Positions 1 to 14,021 of a DNA stretch of 64,000 bases are shown in pieces; position 1 is the stretch's first letter, and every line of letters begins with the position of its first letter. The notes beneath the pieces were generated by a model. It saw nothing but the letters and a program-made list of their open reading frames with translations. It did not search any database and was not told the origin of the DNA. Source of the stretch: Chrysomallon squamiferum (Eukaryota > Mollusca > Gastropoda > Neomphalida > Peltospiridae); NCBI GenBank assembly GCA_012295275.1, contig CM022673.1, forward strand, positions 13,493,288-13,557,287, in the 5' to 3' direction. Made by a program: the position numbers and the translations under genes.

Positions 1-72
1 AGAGACATCCAGCGGAAAAGCATCAACAACAAATGCCAGTTGAATCAGATACGTGGGGAAACATTGTATTAA
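1..72 (+). CDS. Possible 3' end of the last exon of an upstream gene (unrecognised)
   Basis: An open frame runs from the first base of the window to a TAA at 70-72 and encodes 23 residues ending in RGETLY. The window begins inside it, so neither start nor acceptor can be seen. The piece has more balanced codon use than the AT-rich DNA that follows. I do not recognise the peptide. It could equally be non-coding; the only indirect support is the T-rich + strand composition of the next 6 kb, which resembles the sense strand of the other genes here. Confidence 0.25.
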   Translation, partial: RDIQRKSINNKCQLNQIRGETLY

Positions 73-330
73 TTAGATAAATTTCTGATCTATTTAAATC
101 AAATAGGTTTCTGATACATTTAAGTCAGATGTGTTGCAGATAAATTTAAATCAGATAAGTTTCTAACACATTTAAATCAGATGTGTTTCTGATACATTTA
201 AATCAGATGTGTTTCTGATACATTTAAATTCGGATGTGTTTCTGATAAATTTAAATCAGATATGTTTCTGACATATTTTATTCAGGTTATGTTACTGATA
301 CATTTAAATCAGATGTGACCGATATGTTAA
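60..330. repeat. 26-bp imperfect tandem repeat
   Basis: About ten degenerate copies of a roughly 26-bp unit (core TTTCTGATACATTTAAATCAG followed by ATGTG, with variants) lie head to tail. The middle copies near 175-235 are almost identical and the outer ones are diverged. Confidence 0.85.
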
Positions 331-1383
331 AATCATACATATTAAAAAACTCCATCTATACATCAAAAAAAATTAATGATCAGTATAAATTAAATAACCT
401 AATCTATTTTTCCTGATGTAACATGAATCAAACAGTATATTAGATTCACATAATAGAAATTTATCCAGTTCAAGTTTGATATGAATCTCACAGATTTCAG
501 GTGCCCTCAAGAGAGAGACAATCTATAAGAATTTAATATATAGTTGTTATAACTGAAACTTATATAGATTGAGTCCATTTCTGATTACATGGAACAGTTT
601 TATAAAAAGTGATAGCTTTAGGTATACAAGCTGAAATTTGTATGAAGAGGTCATCAAAATAAATAAATAAATAAATAAATGTATGTATGTACCTCTATGA
701 ATCAGAAGTATTTTTTGGTTTGGTGAAAATTCTGTTGCAAATCAAACAGGTTCTTCTGCATTGTAGATTTATTACATATGATTAGAGTACAATGTGTGTG
801 AATAAACACACTGGGTAGGAATCAAACAGGCTGTTTGATGGTTCTCATAACTTGATGCAAATTGAAATGGGCTCTGATAAACAGTAAATCCTTTTTACGT
901 AATTCAGGTAGAAATATGTTCCAGTGCATTTGTTTTTATTACTGGTCAGCCAGTTACAGGTTAACAAGAAACAAAGACCACCAGTTTTAGTCTGGTGGCT
1001 TTTTTTATTGTGATAGGGGAAATTACCTGCTAATAGCCTGAGTAAAAGTGAACTGATGTCTAAATAATCAAATGAAATCAATCAAATTTATAGCAGGCAT
1101 TTGTGATAGATGTAAGCTCGTTTTTTAAAAATGTATGTATACATATATATGTATGTATGTATATGTACAGAAATTAGTCTCATTTTTTAAAATTTTAGGT
1201 ATCATTTAAAAGTAATATATTACATGTATTTTTTTGTATTTCTTTGCTTTTTTTGTTTTTGTTTATTTTTATGTATAATTATTAAAAATCAAACTGGGAA
1301 TATTTATCTCCACATATGTTACTCTTTTAGTTAACAGTAAAATAAAATTAATTCATAATTTTGTGCACTTTTTAGAAATTTAA

Positions 1384-1423
<40 letters not shown>

Positions 1424-4400
1424 TTTTAAATAAAAATTGAAATATTAATTTTATTCTTTGGTGGGGAGGGAGTTGGTTTGTATGTCACCACTCTGAATTT
1501 GCAATATCAATCATTTTAGAAAAAGACAAAACCATTAGTCTCAACATAAAGAGCTTTTTTTTAAAAATATTAAGTAGAACTACTTTTATGAATTTTAATT
1601 ATAGGGCATTATTTATAGTTTAAAATTTAATATTTTAATTGATTCACATTTGTAAAAATACATTTCAAAAAGTCAACACACATCTATAGTTAGCTTTAAA
1701 TTTTGAGTGTTTGTTTTTGACCTTATAAAATTTAAAAAAAAAAATATATATTTTAATATTTATTATTATTATTTATTATTTTATTTATATATTTTTTCTT
1801 TGTGTGTGTCTTTTTGAAAATTTAAATTGGCATTATTTTATGCAAATGTTATTAACTGACGATTTTTAGAAATGTTAATTATGTTGCAGGTTCTTTTGTT
1901 ATAATAATACAGAACATTATCATCATCTTAACCATCAGCATCACCATCATCATCAATATTATCATCATTATTACCATCATCATCATCATCATCATCATCA
2001 TACACCAGAAGAGAAACACTAAACTTTGTTAATCTGTTGTATTATGAATTATTTTACATTTATTACTGAAATAACAATCATGTTTTAAATTAATTATGAA
2101 TCTTCAGTTAATATGCATGAGATAATTAACACAAATGTTGTTTGTTAATTAATTTGTAGTGAGTATTCATTTGATGTTAGCTAATTAACCAGTTGTCGGT
2201 CATCATCATCTGTTTTGTTTCAAAATGGCTGGTAACACTTTTTTCAGTCACTTGTTTAAATATTACAAAACCACTGCTAGTTATAGATGTGTCTGAAGAC
2301 TGAAATAAAGTAAATATATAATTTCACTGTGAAGATAATTTTATTTTAAAATTTCAGATTTTGAAATTAAAATTGTAAAAATCTAAAAAAAATTCAGATA
2401 ACATTCCATTACATCACTTCATTAAATGAAAACAAATTGTTACAAGGGCCCTTCTTGCTACACATGCCTGTCTTTAACACAGGATTACTTTCACTGCATC
2501 TTTCTTTAAAGCAAGATCACTTTTACTGATAAATGTACCTGTTTTTATTGCTAATTGTATCTTTTTTTAAATTAAAAACCAAATTTGTTCTTTATTGATC
2601 TATTTTTTCTCTTGTGTTTTAAAACCTTGAGTTTAGTTACTCAAATCCTGTCCAGTCCTTGAATTTAAACTTAAAGATAATCAAACCACATTCTAACCTT
2701 GATTTTATTCATTTTTTGTTCAAGTTTTGATTTTTTTTCATTCAGATCCTAAGTCTGATACATGATTTATTCAAATCATGTATGTAATGATTAAGTTTGT
2801 TGTTCATTCACATCCTTTATTCATTGTTGAGCTTAGCTTTTCAGACCCTGGAAACTTTTTGTAATGTCAGTACAAAATAATTTCATATTAAAAAACCTCG
2901 ACAATTAATGTCATTTATGCATTCAGTGTTGTGCCCACATTTTTCATACAGTTTTTATGTACATTAATTTTGCTGTTTGTTTTTAAAACAATGTGTAGTT
3001 TACAACTTTCATCTCGTTTCTAAAAGCATTTTAAAATGTGAATTGCTGTTTTAATTTTTTTAATTATTATTACTTTTTATTCTGCTATAAAGTGACCATT
3101 AAATCATCCATTGTGACTGTTGTAAAAATGTTATACGCTGGTGAATTTTTGTAACAAATTGATTTCATGTTGTTTATTAAATGTTTGTTTGTGCGCATGC
3201 ATGTGTGCATGTATGTGTGTGTAAGTGCATTAAAAACCGGAGTCCTTGTTATTAAGTGTATGTTCATCACAAATATTTTTAATTCTGTTATTGAATATTT
3301 GTGTATGTATATGTGTTCTGTTATTGAGAATGCTTTATATATATTTGTTAAATATTAAACTGCATCATGTCATTTCATTCCACCTTTAAGTTAGCCAGCT
3401 TTATTCAGCATAAATAATCTTGTTTGTGTATGTGTGTGGATTAGGAGAGAGAGAGAGAAATAAATAATAAACTGGATTGGAAAGATGGAATAGCCGAAAG
3501 GGAGGGAGGGAGGCTGAGAGGTGTGTGCACTTTGAAGAAAAGGTCTACTAGCAACTGTGTTCATATTTTAATTATTTTAGTGTACAAATCAGTCCAATAT
3601 GAAATCATCTACAAGCATTTTTATCTTTTTTCTGTCCAGCAGCTAACTTATTTTTAATCATTATTATTTTACTTTGTGTAGAAAATTATTTGTGAGAAGG
3701 AATCCGTGGTAAATGTCTTGATGTTATATCGCTTGTGGGTCTGTTTTGTAATGTCAGTTTTTGTTTTTGATATATTTTTATTATGAGCTAAATAAATCAG
3801 TAGGTGTTTTTGATTCTAAAACCTGATGGATTTCGGAAGAATTGATCTGTGTGTTTGTGTAAAAGTAAGTTGCAGATTATCCTGAAGGTCATATATCAGT
3901 ATCTAGTTTTCTTTTTGTTAAATCAGTTATAATGATTTTATTGCCTACTTCAGTTTTATGCTGATTTTTTTTTTATAACTTTGGTTTTATTGTTGTTGCG
4001 ATACTTTGTATGTTTTTATAGTTTTTTAAATTTATTTTTTGTTTGTAGCATTGTTATTGCTTTTGTACAGAATCCAAATAGGCAGATTTTGTATTTGAAT
4101 TCACCTTCATAAAACCTTCTGTTTTTCAGTTGTCAGTCCTCAAACTAATACAATGAATAATTTTATATCATCAGCATTTGTATGTCAAACATCACTAACA
4201 CACTTAATAATTTTATATCACCAGCTTTTGTATGTTGAACATCAGTAACACACATAATAATTTTATATCACAAGCTTTTGTATGTCAGACATCAATATCA
4301 CACATAATAATTTTATATCGCCAGCTTTTGTATGTCAAACATCAATAACACACTTAATAATTTTATATCACCAGCTTTTGTATGTCAAACATCAATAACA

Positions 4401-6240
4401 CACTTAATAATTTTATATCACCAGCTTTTGTGTGTCAGACATTTGTTTAATGACATCATTAATACTGATTAATTTTCTGACATCGGCTGTTGTTGCTGTG
4501 GTGAAGTAGGCTACCTTTTTGTACAACATTAGCAACGCTTTTCTCGGTTTACCATTACCATGACATGAGGACAGGACAAACAGTACTGGATGGATGGATA
4601 GATAACATAATATTCTGAAAATGTGTTCATACAGCAGACACATTTCAGTAGTAATAATTATTAGGTCACTTTGTTTATTTACTATTTATTTATCAACACA
4701 ACCAATTATTAATATAAATTGTAAAATATGATTTAATTTTAATTTCATTAGTTATTAGATTATTTAATATTTTCAAATGTTAAAAACATCAATATAATAA
4801 AATATATAACAGCATGTTAAAAGGTTTTAATATAAAACGTGAAATAAGATTTATTTCATTCGTTTATTTAATATTTATTTAATAAAGTGGACATATTTCA
4901 ATATTAATAGCTATTAGGTAGCATTCTTTATTGGTGGACTGTTTTTAGATTCTGCTTTGTAGTGACAAAGATATTTTTAAAAAGTAGATGTATAACTTCA
5001 CTCCATATTTAACTATTCTCACTGTTACATAATGGTTTTGGTTTATGTATATAATGTCTCTATGTTTGTATATCTTGATGCAGAATTAGTTTTATATGTA
5101 AAAAAGAAAAGAAAAATCCATTTAAAAACAAAATTCTGTATGTGACCGAGTACATCCATTTTGTTAAAAATATTAATCAGTATGGACAGACAGAAAGTTG
5201 GACAAATATCATTACACAGAATGTTTTAATATTATTTATGTTAACACAGAGCCCCAAAGCTTGACTAAATAATAATCAAAATAAATGTTCTGATTACAGC
5301 TTGTTTGCTTACTGTTTAATAGCTATATTCAGAAAATCTTAAATTATTATTTTCAGTACATGAATTGTGTTCCTCTTCACTATTTTAATTTGATACTTGA
5401 ATATTTTTTTAATTCATGCTAATTTCATTTTTATAGTTTATGCTAGTGAATTATAATTTTTTTATTTTTATATTTTTTTTGAACTAGTTGGTTATCATGG
5501 TAATATTTGTATTATATAGCACGTAATTATCATAAATGAATGTGAAAGTAAAATATACAGGAAAATATTAAATAGCAGATGTAAAACTGAAATTAATCTC
5601 GTTTCCTCACAATGCACTTAAAAATTAACTCTGGGTTTATTTGCCCTGTTTTAGAAGGCACATCGTTTTAAACATTTTTATCTTAAATTGTTGTGTAAAA
5701 TGACTGCCTCTTTTTAACGGAAGCAATGATTGTATACCTAAAGGTGTTAGAAAGATTAAGTTTGTTATTTCATGGTATTTTATTTTAAATTTTTATTTAT
5801 TTTATATACCATCGTTGTTTTTGCTAAAGCCCTCAGCACATGGCAGATACAAATATAAGATGCTGAAATCGAGTATTGTTTTTCTTTCCTTTTTTGTTGC
5901 TGAATAAATTTGCAATACATGAAAATCCTGACATCAAATGAAATCTCTCGGTGTTTTTTTTTTTTTCCATTTTTTCTTCTTTTTTTTATTTTATTATATA
6001 TATATATATATATGTATTTTTTTTTTTAAAGGAATGGATGAGTTAATTTTTTTTTTAAGTGTTCTACCATGTGCATTTGGGCTTTACAAAATGGTTTGTG
6101 TAATGTTTGTTGATGTGTAAAAATGTTGTAAATAGTGTTTATATTTCGAGGTTTTCTGTATATTGGAAACAGTTGTTATTTTCTTTTAGAAAAAAAAAAA
6201 AAAAAAAAGAAAAAAATGAAATAAATAAAGATAAAAGAAT
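73..6240 (+). other. Gene-poor T-rich stretch, candidate long 3' UTR of an upstream + strand gene
   Basis: No supported coding exon was found. The + strand is markedly T-rich up to about 6.19 kb and A-rich afterwards. In this window T-rich marks the sense strand of introns and UTRs, so the switch near an A18 run (about 6190) followed by AATAAA-type signals (about 6213-6227) looks like the boundary between a + strand transcript and the - strand C10orf67 transcript. It also holds a 26-bp and a 50-bp tandem array, an (ATT)n run near 1381-1424 and (CAT)n near 1918-2000. The 3' UTR reading is inference. Confidence 0.3.
4155..4443. repeat. 50-bp tandem repeat, six copies
   Basis: The string TTTTATATC recurs at 4161, 4211, 4261, 4311, 4361 and 4411, an exact 50-bp period. 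Each unit continues with a CCAGCTTTTGTATGTC-type core and ends ACACACTTAATAA. Copies differ at only a few positions. There are no unique spacers, so this is a minisatellite and not a CRISPR array. Confidence 0.95.
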
Positions 6241-8154
6241 TATCTTTACCAGATTATATTAAATTATATTGACAAAAATCATTCAAAACCATATTGTTTA
6301 TTGTGATCATCAAATACCAATTATGAACACATACATGTACAAAACCATAATTATTTTGCTTTAAAAGTGTTCTGTAAACTGACAACTAAATAAATAAATG
6401 TGTATATTAGTCAAGTGTTTTGTTTTTACTTTATCATTTCTTCTCTAGTCACAAACATGTTGAATCATAGATTTGTGGATTCAGTTAACATATTAATATA
6501 AAAGTACAGTTGTTATCAATGTACTGAACTGTATATGTTGTTACCAACATGTCGATTCGATTCACAGAACCAATCATTACCAACATGCTGATTCATAGAC
6601 ATGTTACCAATATACTGATTCATTGGTGTAGCTGTTTACCAACATTGTCAAAAACATGATTCATAAATCAAAATGTTATGGAAATGCAGCTTGATAGTCA
6701 AACTTAATAATGTTGGTATATATTGAAGTTGTCAGTATTATTTCAGAAACAGAGTCACTCTTGGATGACTACTGCATATTTTATTATAAACCAACAAATT
6801 AAGCTTAACCAGTCTGTGAATAAACATGTTTCAGCCAAGTTTTCAAAATGATGTCAGACATTATAGAAAAATGAAAAATAAAAAAAACTCCTTGCAATTT
6901 GTAATAATAGTTTTATTCTTATGAAGACATACATTTTTGTTTTCACTTACTTATGCTCCTGTTTTAGTCAATTATAATTACAGCTGGTGATAACATCTTT
7001 GTTGTTTCTGTACATAACATTTTTATATATATAATCTATTGGCAAATTCATAATAAATATTTGGTTTTCAATTTTAATGAAATTGTGAATAAATAAAAAT
7101 TGTATATAGAATAATTACAAAATTTCACAGAGATTTTTATGTCTTCAGACTGATAAAGTTAATGACTGCCTTTAACTTAATTTACACTTTTATTTTGATT
7201 TATAATAACATCTTTGAATATTAAATCTCAAAAAAAAGGAAAAACTCCCAACAAACAATGTGCATGTGTGTGTGTGTGTATTGATAAAAAGTTATATAAC
7301 TTGATGTCTTCACGTATTAGAACTAAAATTCACAATAAATCAAATGTAAACAATACATGTTCTATAAAATAAAAAAAAAAAAAAAAAAAAAAGCCCCCAA
7401 AAGTTAAATGATTTTTAAAATAGCAGATGTTTTAAATTTACTAAAGGTAAGTTTTTATTGACAATATTTAATAATAACTTGTTGCTAATCTTATGATACT
7501 GAAATCATTGTTTTGGAAATATGAAACACATTAATGATATTTGCAAATACGATCAAAGCTAAATTCTAAAATAACAATGGCTCTACACACTTGGCTATTT
7601 AATTATCAAGTATAGAAATAACAAATGAAAAACAATTTAATAAATACTTAAAAAATGACAAATATTCCACGCTATAAAAGTATATATATTTATTTACACA
7701 ACTATGAGCACACAAAATTCATTAAATATTTTTATAAAAATCAAATATCACAGTTTCAGAAACACACAGTATAAAGTGTAATGTAATATATTATTATATT
7801 TTATACATATAGTTAAATCATAACAAACAGAAGATTGCAAATAAAACAAGAAAAATTAGTATCAGAAGTAATAGTAATAATAATAATAATAATAATGATA
7901 ATAATAATAATAATAAAATAGTAAGTAAACAACCAAAAATTAATTAATGAAAATACTAATAATAAAGGTTAAAAAACATATATATATATATACTTATCTC
8001 TATGCACTACATCACAGTTGAAATGTGTTTTTTCTTAAAAAACTATTACTTGAAATTAAAAATAAATAAATAATAATCTTGGCTAGAAAATGTGCAATTA
8101 CTTTGTTATTATTTTTTAAGTTAACAGCTCTTAATTTGGTAACTGTTGCAGAAG
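6241..8154. other. Intergenic / 3' flank of the C10orf67-like gene
   Basis: No coding exon was seen. The + strand is A-rich, as expected for the antisense of a - strand transcript. Contents are AT-rich DNA, an A-run at 7371-7392 and (TAA)n near 7878-7915. Reverse-strand AATAAA motifs occur near 7689 and 6912 and are possible poly(A) signals for the - strand gene ending at 8155; which one is used cannot be told. Confidence 0.5.
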
Positions 8155-11100
8155 TCACGAGGTTTCGGCAGAGGGAACTACAATCACTCTAGCATTTGTT
8201 GACGGCTGGCTTCCACCTTCATCTCCATTACCTTGATTCCTACAACAACATCATCATCTTTATAATCATCAATATAAATGATAATATAATCATCATTATC
8301 ATCATCAACATCATTATCATGATCAGCACATCGTTACCTTAATAATCATTAACATTGTTATTACAATAATTATCAACATCACCAACATTATCATAATCAT
8401 CAACATCATCATCCTCGATATTATCATAATCATCATCACCATCATAATAATAGCTGTCATTATTATCATAATCATCATCAACTATAATAAAAATATTAAT
8501 AATGCTTCTAAGAACACAACATAATTCACTGTACTTCTGTACTAGTATAAATTTTCTCTTATTGACCCCAGTTTTAATTACTTGAAACAGGGCACTGAAA
8601 ACTGAAAGGTTAAGAATCACAAACAAATTTTAAACTTTAATTTTTCTTTGTGACATAACCAGTGCTTTCTGAATAACACTAACTGTATCAAAGAACAGGA
8701 GAAAATTATGATTTTTATCTGAAGAAAGGAAAATCCAGTTTCAGCTGAAATAAAAAAAAATTTAGTTTTACCTAACTGGAGGACTTGGAAGTGGAGCCAC
8801 ACTGACTGGAAGTTCTGCTTCATTGTCAGACAAAATTTGATTTTCTAAAATTTGAAATGTAAGTGTCACAATTTTACCTGCTGCTAGGCAAATGCGTATT
8901 CTAATAATGTATTAAAAACATGTCAGGAAATTCATTTATTTATTTATTGTATAAAAATGCATCCTTATAAAGAACTGTTACACATAATTAGGTAAAGCTA
9001 GTTTATTAGTTTCACAAAAATAATGAGGTACAGATGAATTTGGTTTGGCAAAATAAATAAAAATACTCATCAACACATTTTATCAAATTACAAAACTGGA
9101 TTGAGATTTTGTTATTTATTTATTCATTTAGGTTTTTTATTTAAATTATTTCTTTGAAATTATTATTTAACGAATACAACTATTAAAATAAAAGCTGCAT
9201 GACAACTAAAAATTATATATATATATATATTAAAATCTGAATAATAATTAAATAAACTGAATTTTTTTTCCCTCACCATCAACAGAAAAAGCTGCTGAGC
9301 CACGCCCACTTGGTATAGACACTGTGTAAGAAATGTAATCTTTATCTCCACCCCCAGGGAGTCCAGGACCACGCCCAGATTTCACAACAGCATTAGGAAT
9401 ATCAGGCTGAAGTATTATTAGATAATAATGAAAATATGTGATAAATTATACTTTATTTTTATATAAAAATGAGATAATATATTTTAACACTGATAGCACA
9501 ACTCGAGAAAACTGTTAAGAAAAATTATAGTATGTATCAAATTATACAGAAATATTCTGATGTATGTCAGAAATTAAATCTCTTCTTTTTTAAATTTAAC
9601 ATTACAACTTGTTGACTAATAAAACTGTATCATAATTATTTTTAAATGAAAATATCAAAACCCAGATAATGAAGATAAATAAAAAAAAAAAAAATTTTTT
9701 TACTAAATAAACAACAACAACAAAAAAAACATGAATAGAATAAATTAAAATAATAATAAAAAATTTAAGTTAAAATAAAAATAATTTTAAGAAATCAATA
9801 ACTTAAAAAACCCAGAAAAAAAACCCCAAAGAGAAATAAAAGTAGTCGTACTTACCAAAGGTTTTTTTGTAATTACACTTGGTTTCACAGGCTTAATTTC
9901 CATAGGTTTGTCAGCCTAGAACAAAAAATGTTACAACAAACATGACAAATGACCATTAACATAAAACTGACATTTCTGCAGATTTTAGTAAACTAAATTA
10001 ATTTTGTATCATATTCTGTAACAGTGAAAAGAAGATTATTCTGATTACCAAGCTTTATATCCGTGTTAATTTTCACTTTCTGAAAATGTCTTATGTCTAT
10101 TAAAGATAATTTTTGAACAAAACCATTGTTATAATTAGAAATTTGATGAAGATAATTACAAGTGGGTGTATATTTAAATCATTAGAATAGATACTGAATA
10201 ATGAAATAATGATAATAATAACAACGATGTCAAACATCTTTTGAGAGAGGATCAAGAGGAGACTACTCTTAGCAAAATATTTTCTCATGTGTTTGTTTCT
10301 TTATATCTCTCTTACATATAATCAGTCATTAATAATTAAAAATTTAAAGAATTATTATATCATTAAGTTCTAACTTCAAATTACAATGAAAATCTGAATG
10401 AATTAAAAGTAATCTAGCCAGTGATTATAATTACAAATAAAATAAATTAATGGAAATGATATTAGAAAAGAATACTGATATAAAAAAACGTATATAGAAT
10501 TAAAAAATGCTTACAGCATAACTGACGGCAGCATGGTGCAGCTGGGCTGCTTGTTTCTGCAACGTCTGCCTTAGATAGCTTTCATCCTTTAGTGCAAACA
10601 AACTGAAACACAGTATTAGCCATTAATCACTAAACACTTAAACCAATCAGAATATTTGTTCTATTGTTCAGTCAGAATGCTTGTTTTATTAACCAGTCTG
10701 TTTTTATGTCCAGTCTGTAATGCTTTTATAAAACCATTTAATATCAAATAATGAATGTTTAACACCATCTGGGTAATAAAAAAATGTTTGTTGAAATAAT
10801 AGAAAAAAAAAAAGGTATCATATTTGTAAAAAAAGAGAAATAATAAGAAAATACACACACACACACACAATAAAAAATAAAATAAATATGAAAAGGAAAG
10901 AAAAGAAAAGAAATATTTAAAGAAATATTTAATACTTTAGTTTTCTTACCTTCGCTGCAGGACAGCAAACTTTTTCTCCCAAGTTCGATTTATTCTTTCT
11001 GTTTCCTTCTTCAATCTGACAAAATAAAATTGATTGAAGAAATATGTACTTACAGTATAAACAATGACAACAATAACAATAATACCATTATTAATGATAA

Positions 11101-11579
11101 CTGTAAAATAATAATAATGGTAATAATAAAAACCAAAAATGAATAAGAAGATACCAAAGGTTATAAGATTGTCATGGATACCAACCTGGTCACTTCTTTT
11201 GCTAACTGATCTTCTCTCATCAGCACTTTACTAACAACAACATCTTCTTTAGGTTTCTCTATATGTTTGTCTACAAGATTTTCTCCATGTTTATCTACAT
11301 GTTTCGCTTTCTCCTAAAAAAAAAAAAAAAAAAAAAAGTGAAAAAAAATGTCAGAGACATGGGTTAGAATGGGAAATAGACAATTTGGAGCATTGAAAAG
11401 GGCTAATCTTGTGACCCACCATGCCTAGGATGTAAGCAAAAACCATTTTGCCTTCTCTAATAGTTCTTTAAGATGTTTAATTTGTTCTGTCATTGCTTTA
11501 GAAAAAAACAACAAAAAAACAAACATACTTCTTACCTTTTCGAATAGTTTTGCAACACGTATGATTTCTTGTTTGAGTA

Positions 11580-11615
<36 letters not shown>

Positions 11616-11823
11616 ATAAAATAAAATGAAAATAAACAAAACAAACAAACATACATCTTACCTTCTCTAATAATTCTTTAACACGTATGGTTTCTCCTTT
11701 CAGTACTTTTTAAAAAACAAAAACAACAAAACAAACAAAAACAAACAAACATACATCTTACCTTCTCTAGTAGTTCTTTTAGATGTATGATTTGGCCTTT
11801 CAGTACTTTTGAAAAAAAAACAC

Positions 11824-11856
<33 letters not shown>

Positions 11857-13621
11857 AAAGAAACAACAAGAAACAAGCCAGAAAACACACATCTCACCTT
11901 CTCTAACAGTTCTTTAAGATGTATGATCTGTTGTTTCAGGGCTATCACTTTTTCAGACTCATGATAGTCGCTGACTACACTGGTTTTGGAAACGTAGACT
12001 TCTCTTTGCTCAGCACCAGCCACAGTCCTTATCACACTGGATGTCTGCTCCATTTCACTGCCAATTGAAGAAGCCTTAATTGTGGCATCAATCGTTGACA
12101 TAGTGTTGATGGTTGATCCTGAAACATCAGTAACAGCAGCAGCAGAGAAAGCTTGAGCTCCTGAACCAGCAGGAACAGCAGAAACAGCCTCCTTGTCTCC
12201 TACCTTTGGCTCCTCTCTTGCTCTTTTCACTGATGTGTCACCAGTGCCCAGCAAACGTCCTTGACCAGAAGAAACCCTTTTCTCTTTGCTGACATCCCTG
12301 TCACCCAATGAATCATCCTTTCTCTCTCTGGTAGTTTCCCTATCACCAAGTGAATCCTTCCTTTCTGTTGTTGTTTCCCTATCGCCATGTGAATCCTTTC
12401 TCTGCCTGGAGGTTTCTTTATCATCAAGTGAATCCTTTTATCTCCAGTAGAGCTCCTCATCTCCCTGTCGACCTCCTTATCACCAAAAGAATCCTTTCTC
12501 TCCCTGGGAACATCCTTGTCACTAAGAGAATCTGTTTTGTCCTTGGCAGAATAATGCCTTTTCCCTCGGACAGCTTCTTTATCTTTAGAGTAGACAGTCC
12601 TTTCTCCTTTGACGCTCGATTCTCTGCTAGAATTGCTGCCTTCCCTGCTGGAAGTGTCCTTGAAATCTTTCATAACTATAATATCTTTGGTACGTTTAGT
12701 TTCAAGCTTTTTTGGTTTTTTTGCTTGGAAAGAATGCAGAGCCTTGTGGTAAGCCTGTAAAAAAATAAAATAAAATAAAAATAAAAATTATATATATATA
12801 TATGTTTGAATGTGTATGTGTTTATATATCTGTCTGGTGTGTATGTGTGTGTATTTGTATGTGTCTTTATCATCAATGTATGTGTGTATATATATATATA
12901 TATTCTTGTATGTATGTTTTTCTTTTTTTCTTGCATGACTATTTATATGCACAAACACATCCAATTTGTTATATGTGAAATTTATCTTTTTGTTTCTCTC
13001 TCCATCACTCTCATTCTGTTTCTATTAATTTATCTCTCTTTCTGTCTCTCTCATTTATATTTTAACTTTACTATTCTTCATTTAAATGATTTCTTTGTTT
13101 ATTATTATTTATTTTATTTTATTGTTATTAATTTATTTGGATGTTTTTTATATATATTTATGAATTTTATTTATTGGAACAGTTTCATTGTTTATTTACT
13201 TATCTTATTCTTTGCTAAGCTATTTATATACTTGTTTTAATTATTTTATTTCATTTTATTTTGTTATATATTTTTTTTTTTTCATTTGCTTGTTTCTTTC
13301 TTTATTTATACATGTTTTCATAGATTTGTTATTTATTTGTTTATTACTGGTTTATTATTTTTTTCTTTATTATTTGTTTATTCAATTATTTTTGTTTGTT
13401 TGTTTGTTTGTTTATTTGTTTACTTGTTTGTTTGTTTATAAAATATCTTACTTCTTCTTTAACTTGCTGAATCTTGATTTCCATAATTTTCTGCCATTCT
13501 TTTTTCTGTTGTTCTAGCTGTGAGAGAAAGACAAACATTTCTCTTTATTTACTATCATATATGTACATCTGTGTGTTTCTGTGATGTATATATTTTGCTA
13601 TGAAAATCTCTCTCTCTCTAG

Positions 13622-13703
<82 letters not shown>

Positions 13704-13984
13704 ATAGCAAAATATATTCTTCTAGCAGAGTACTTATTGTATCTTAATAAATCAAGCATTTTTTTTTACAGCTTAACACAGAAAATAGAAAAATTGTGTT
13801 TGATAATATAATACATATTTCACAATTTATTTTGTAATATTTATCAAATGTCAAATGTAATGACTTTAGAAAGGAAAATAAGTATTATAAAACATACATG
13901 TATACATTTCTCCAACATGCATATATTTACACACACACACACACACACAAATGAATACATGCATGAGATATATAACATAGTATC

Positions 13985-14021
<37 letters not shown>

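Noticed and set aside
978-1007. CCACCAG...CTGGTGG hairpin followed by T7, like an intrinsic terminator
   Set aside because: The window is a eukaryotic nuclear sequence, the histone stem-loop consensus is not matched and no gene end abuts it.
4155-4443. Possible CRISPR array
   Set aside because: The 50-bp units are contiguous near-identical copies with no unique spacers and no cas genes, so it is a minisatellite.
8339-8626. Asp/Asn/Tyr-rich 95-residue open frame
   Set aside because: It arises from degenerate ATC/ATA triplet repeats in the intron before the last exon of the C10orf67-like gene and resembles no protein.
12806-13517. Long hydrophobic open frames on the + strand
   Set aside because: They are poly-Phe/Leu/Tyr translations of T-rich intron DNA antisense to the C10orf67-like gene, including one of its exons.
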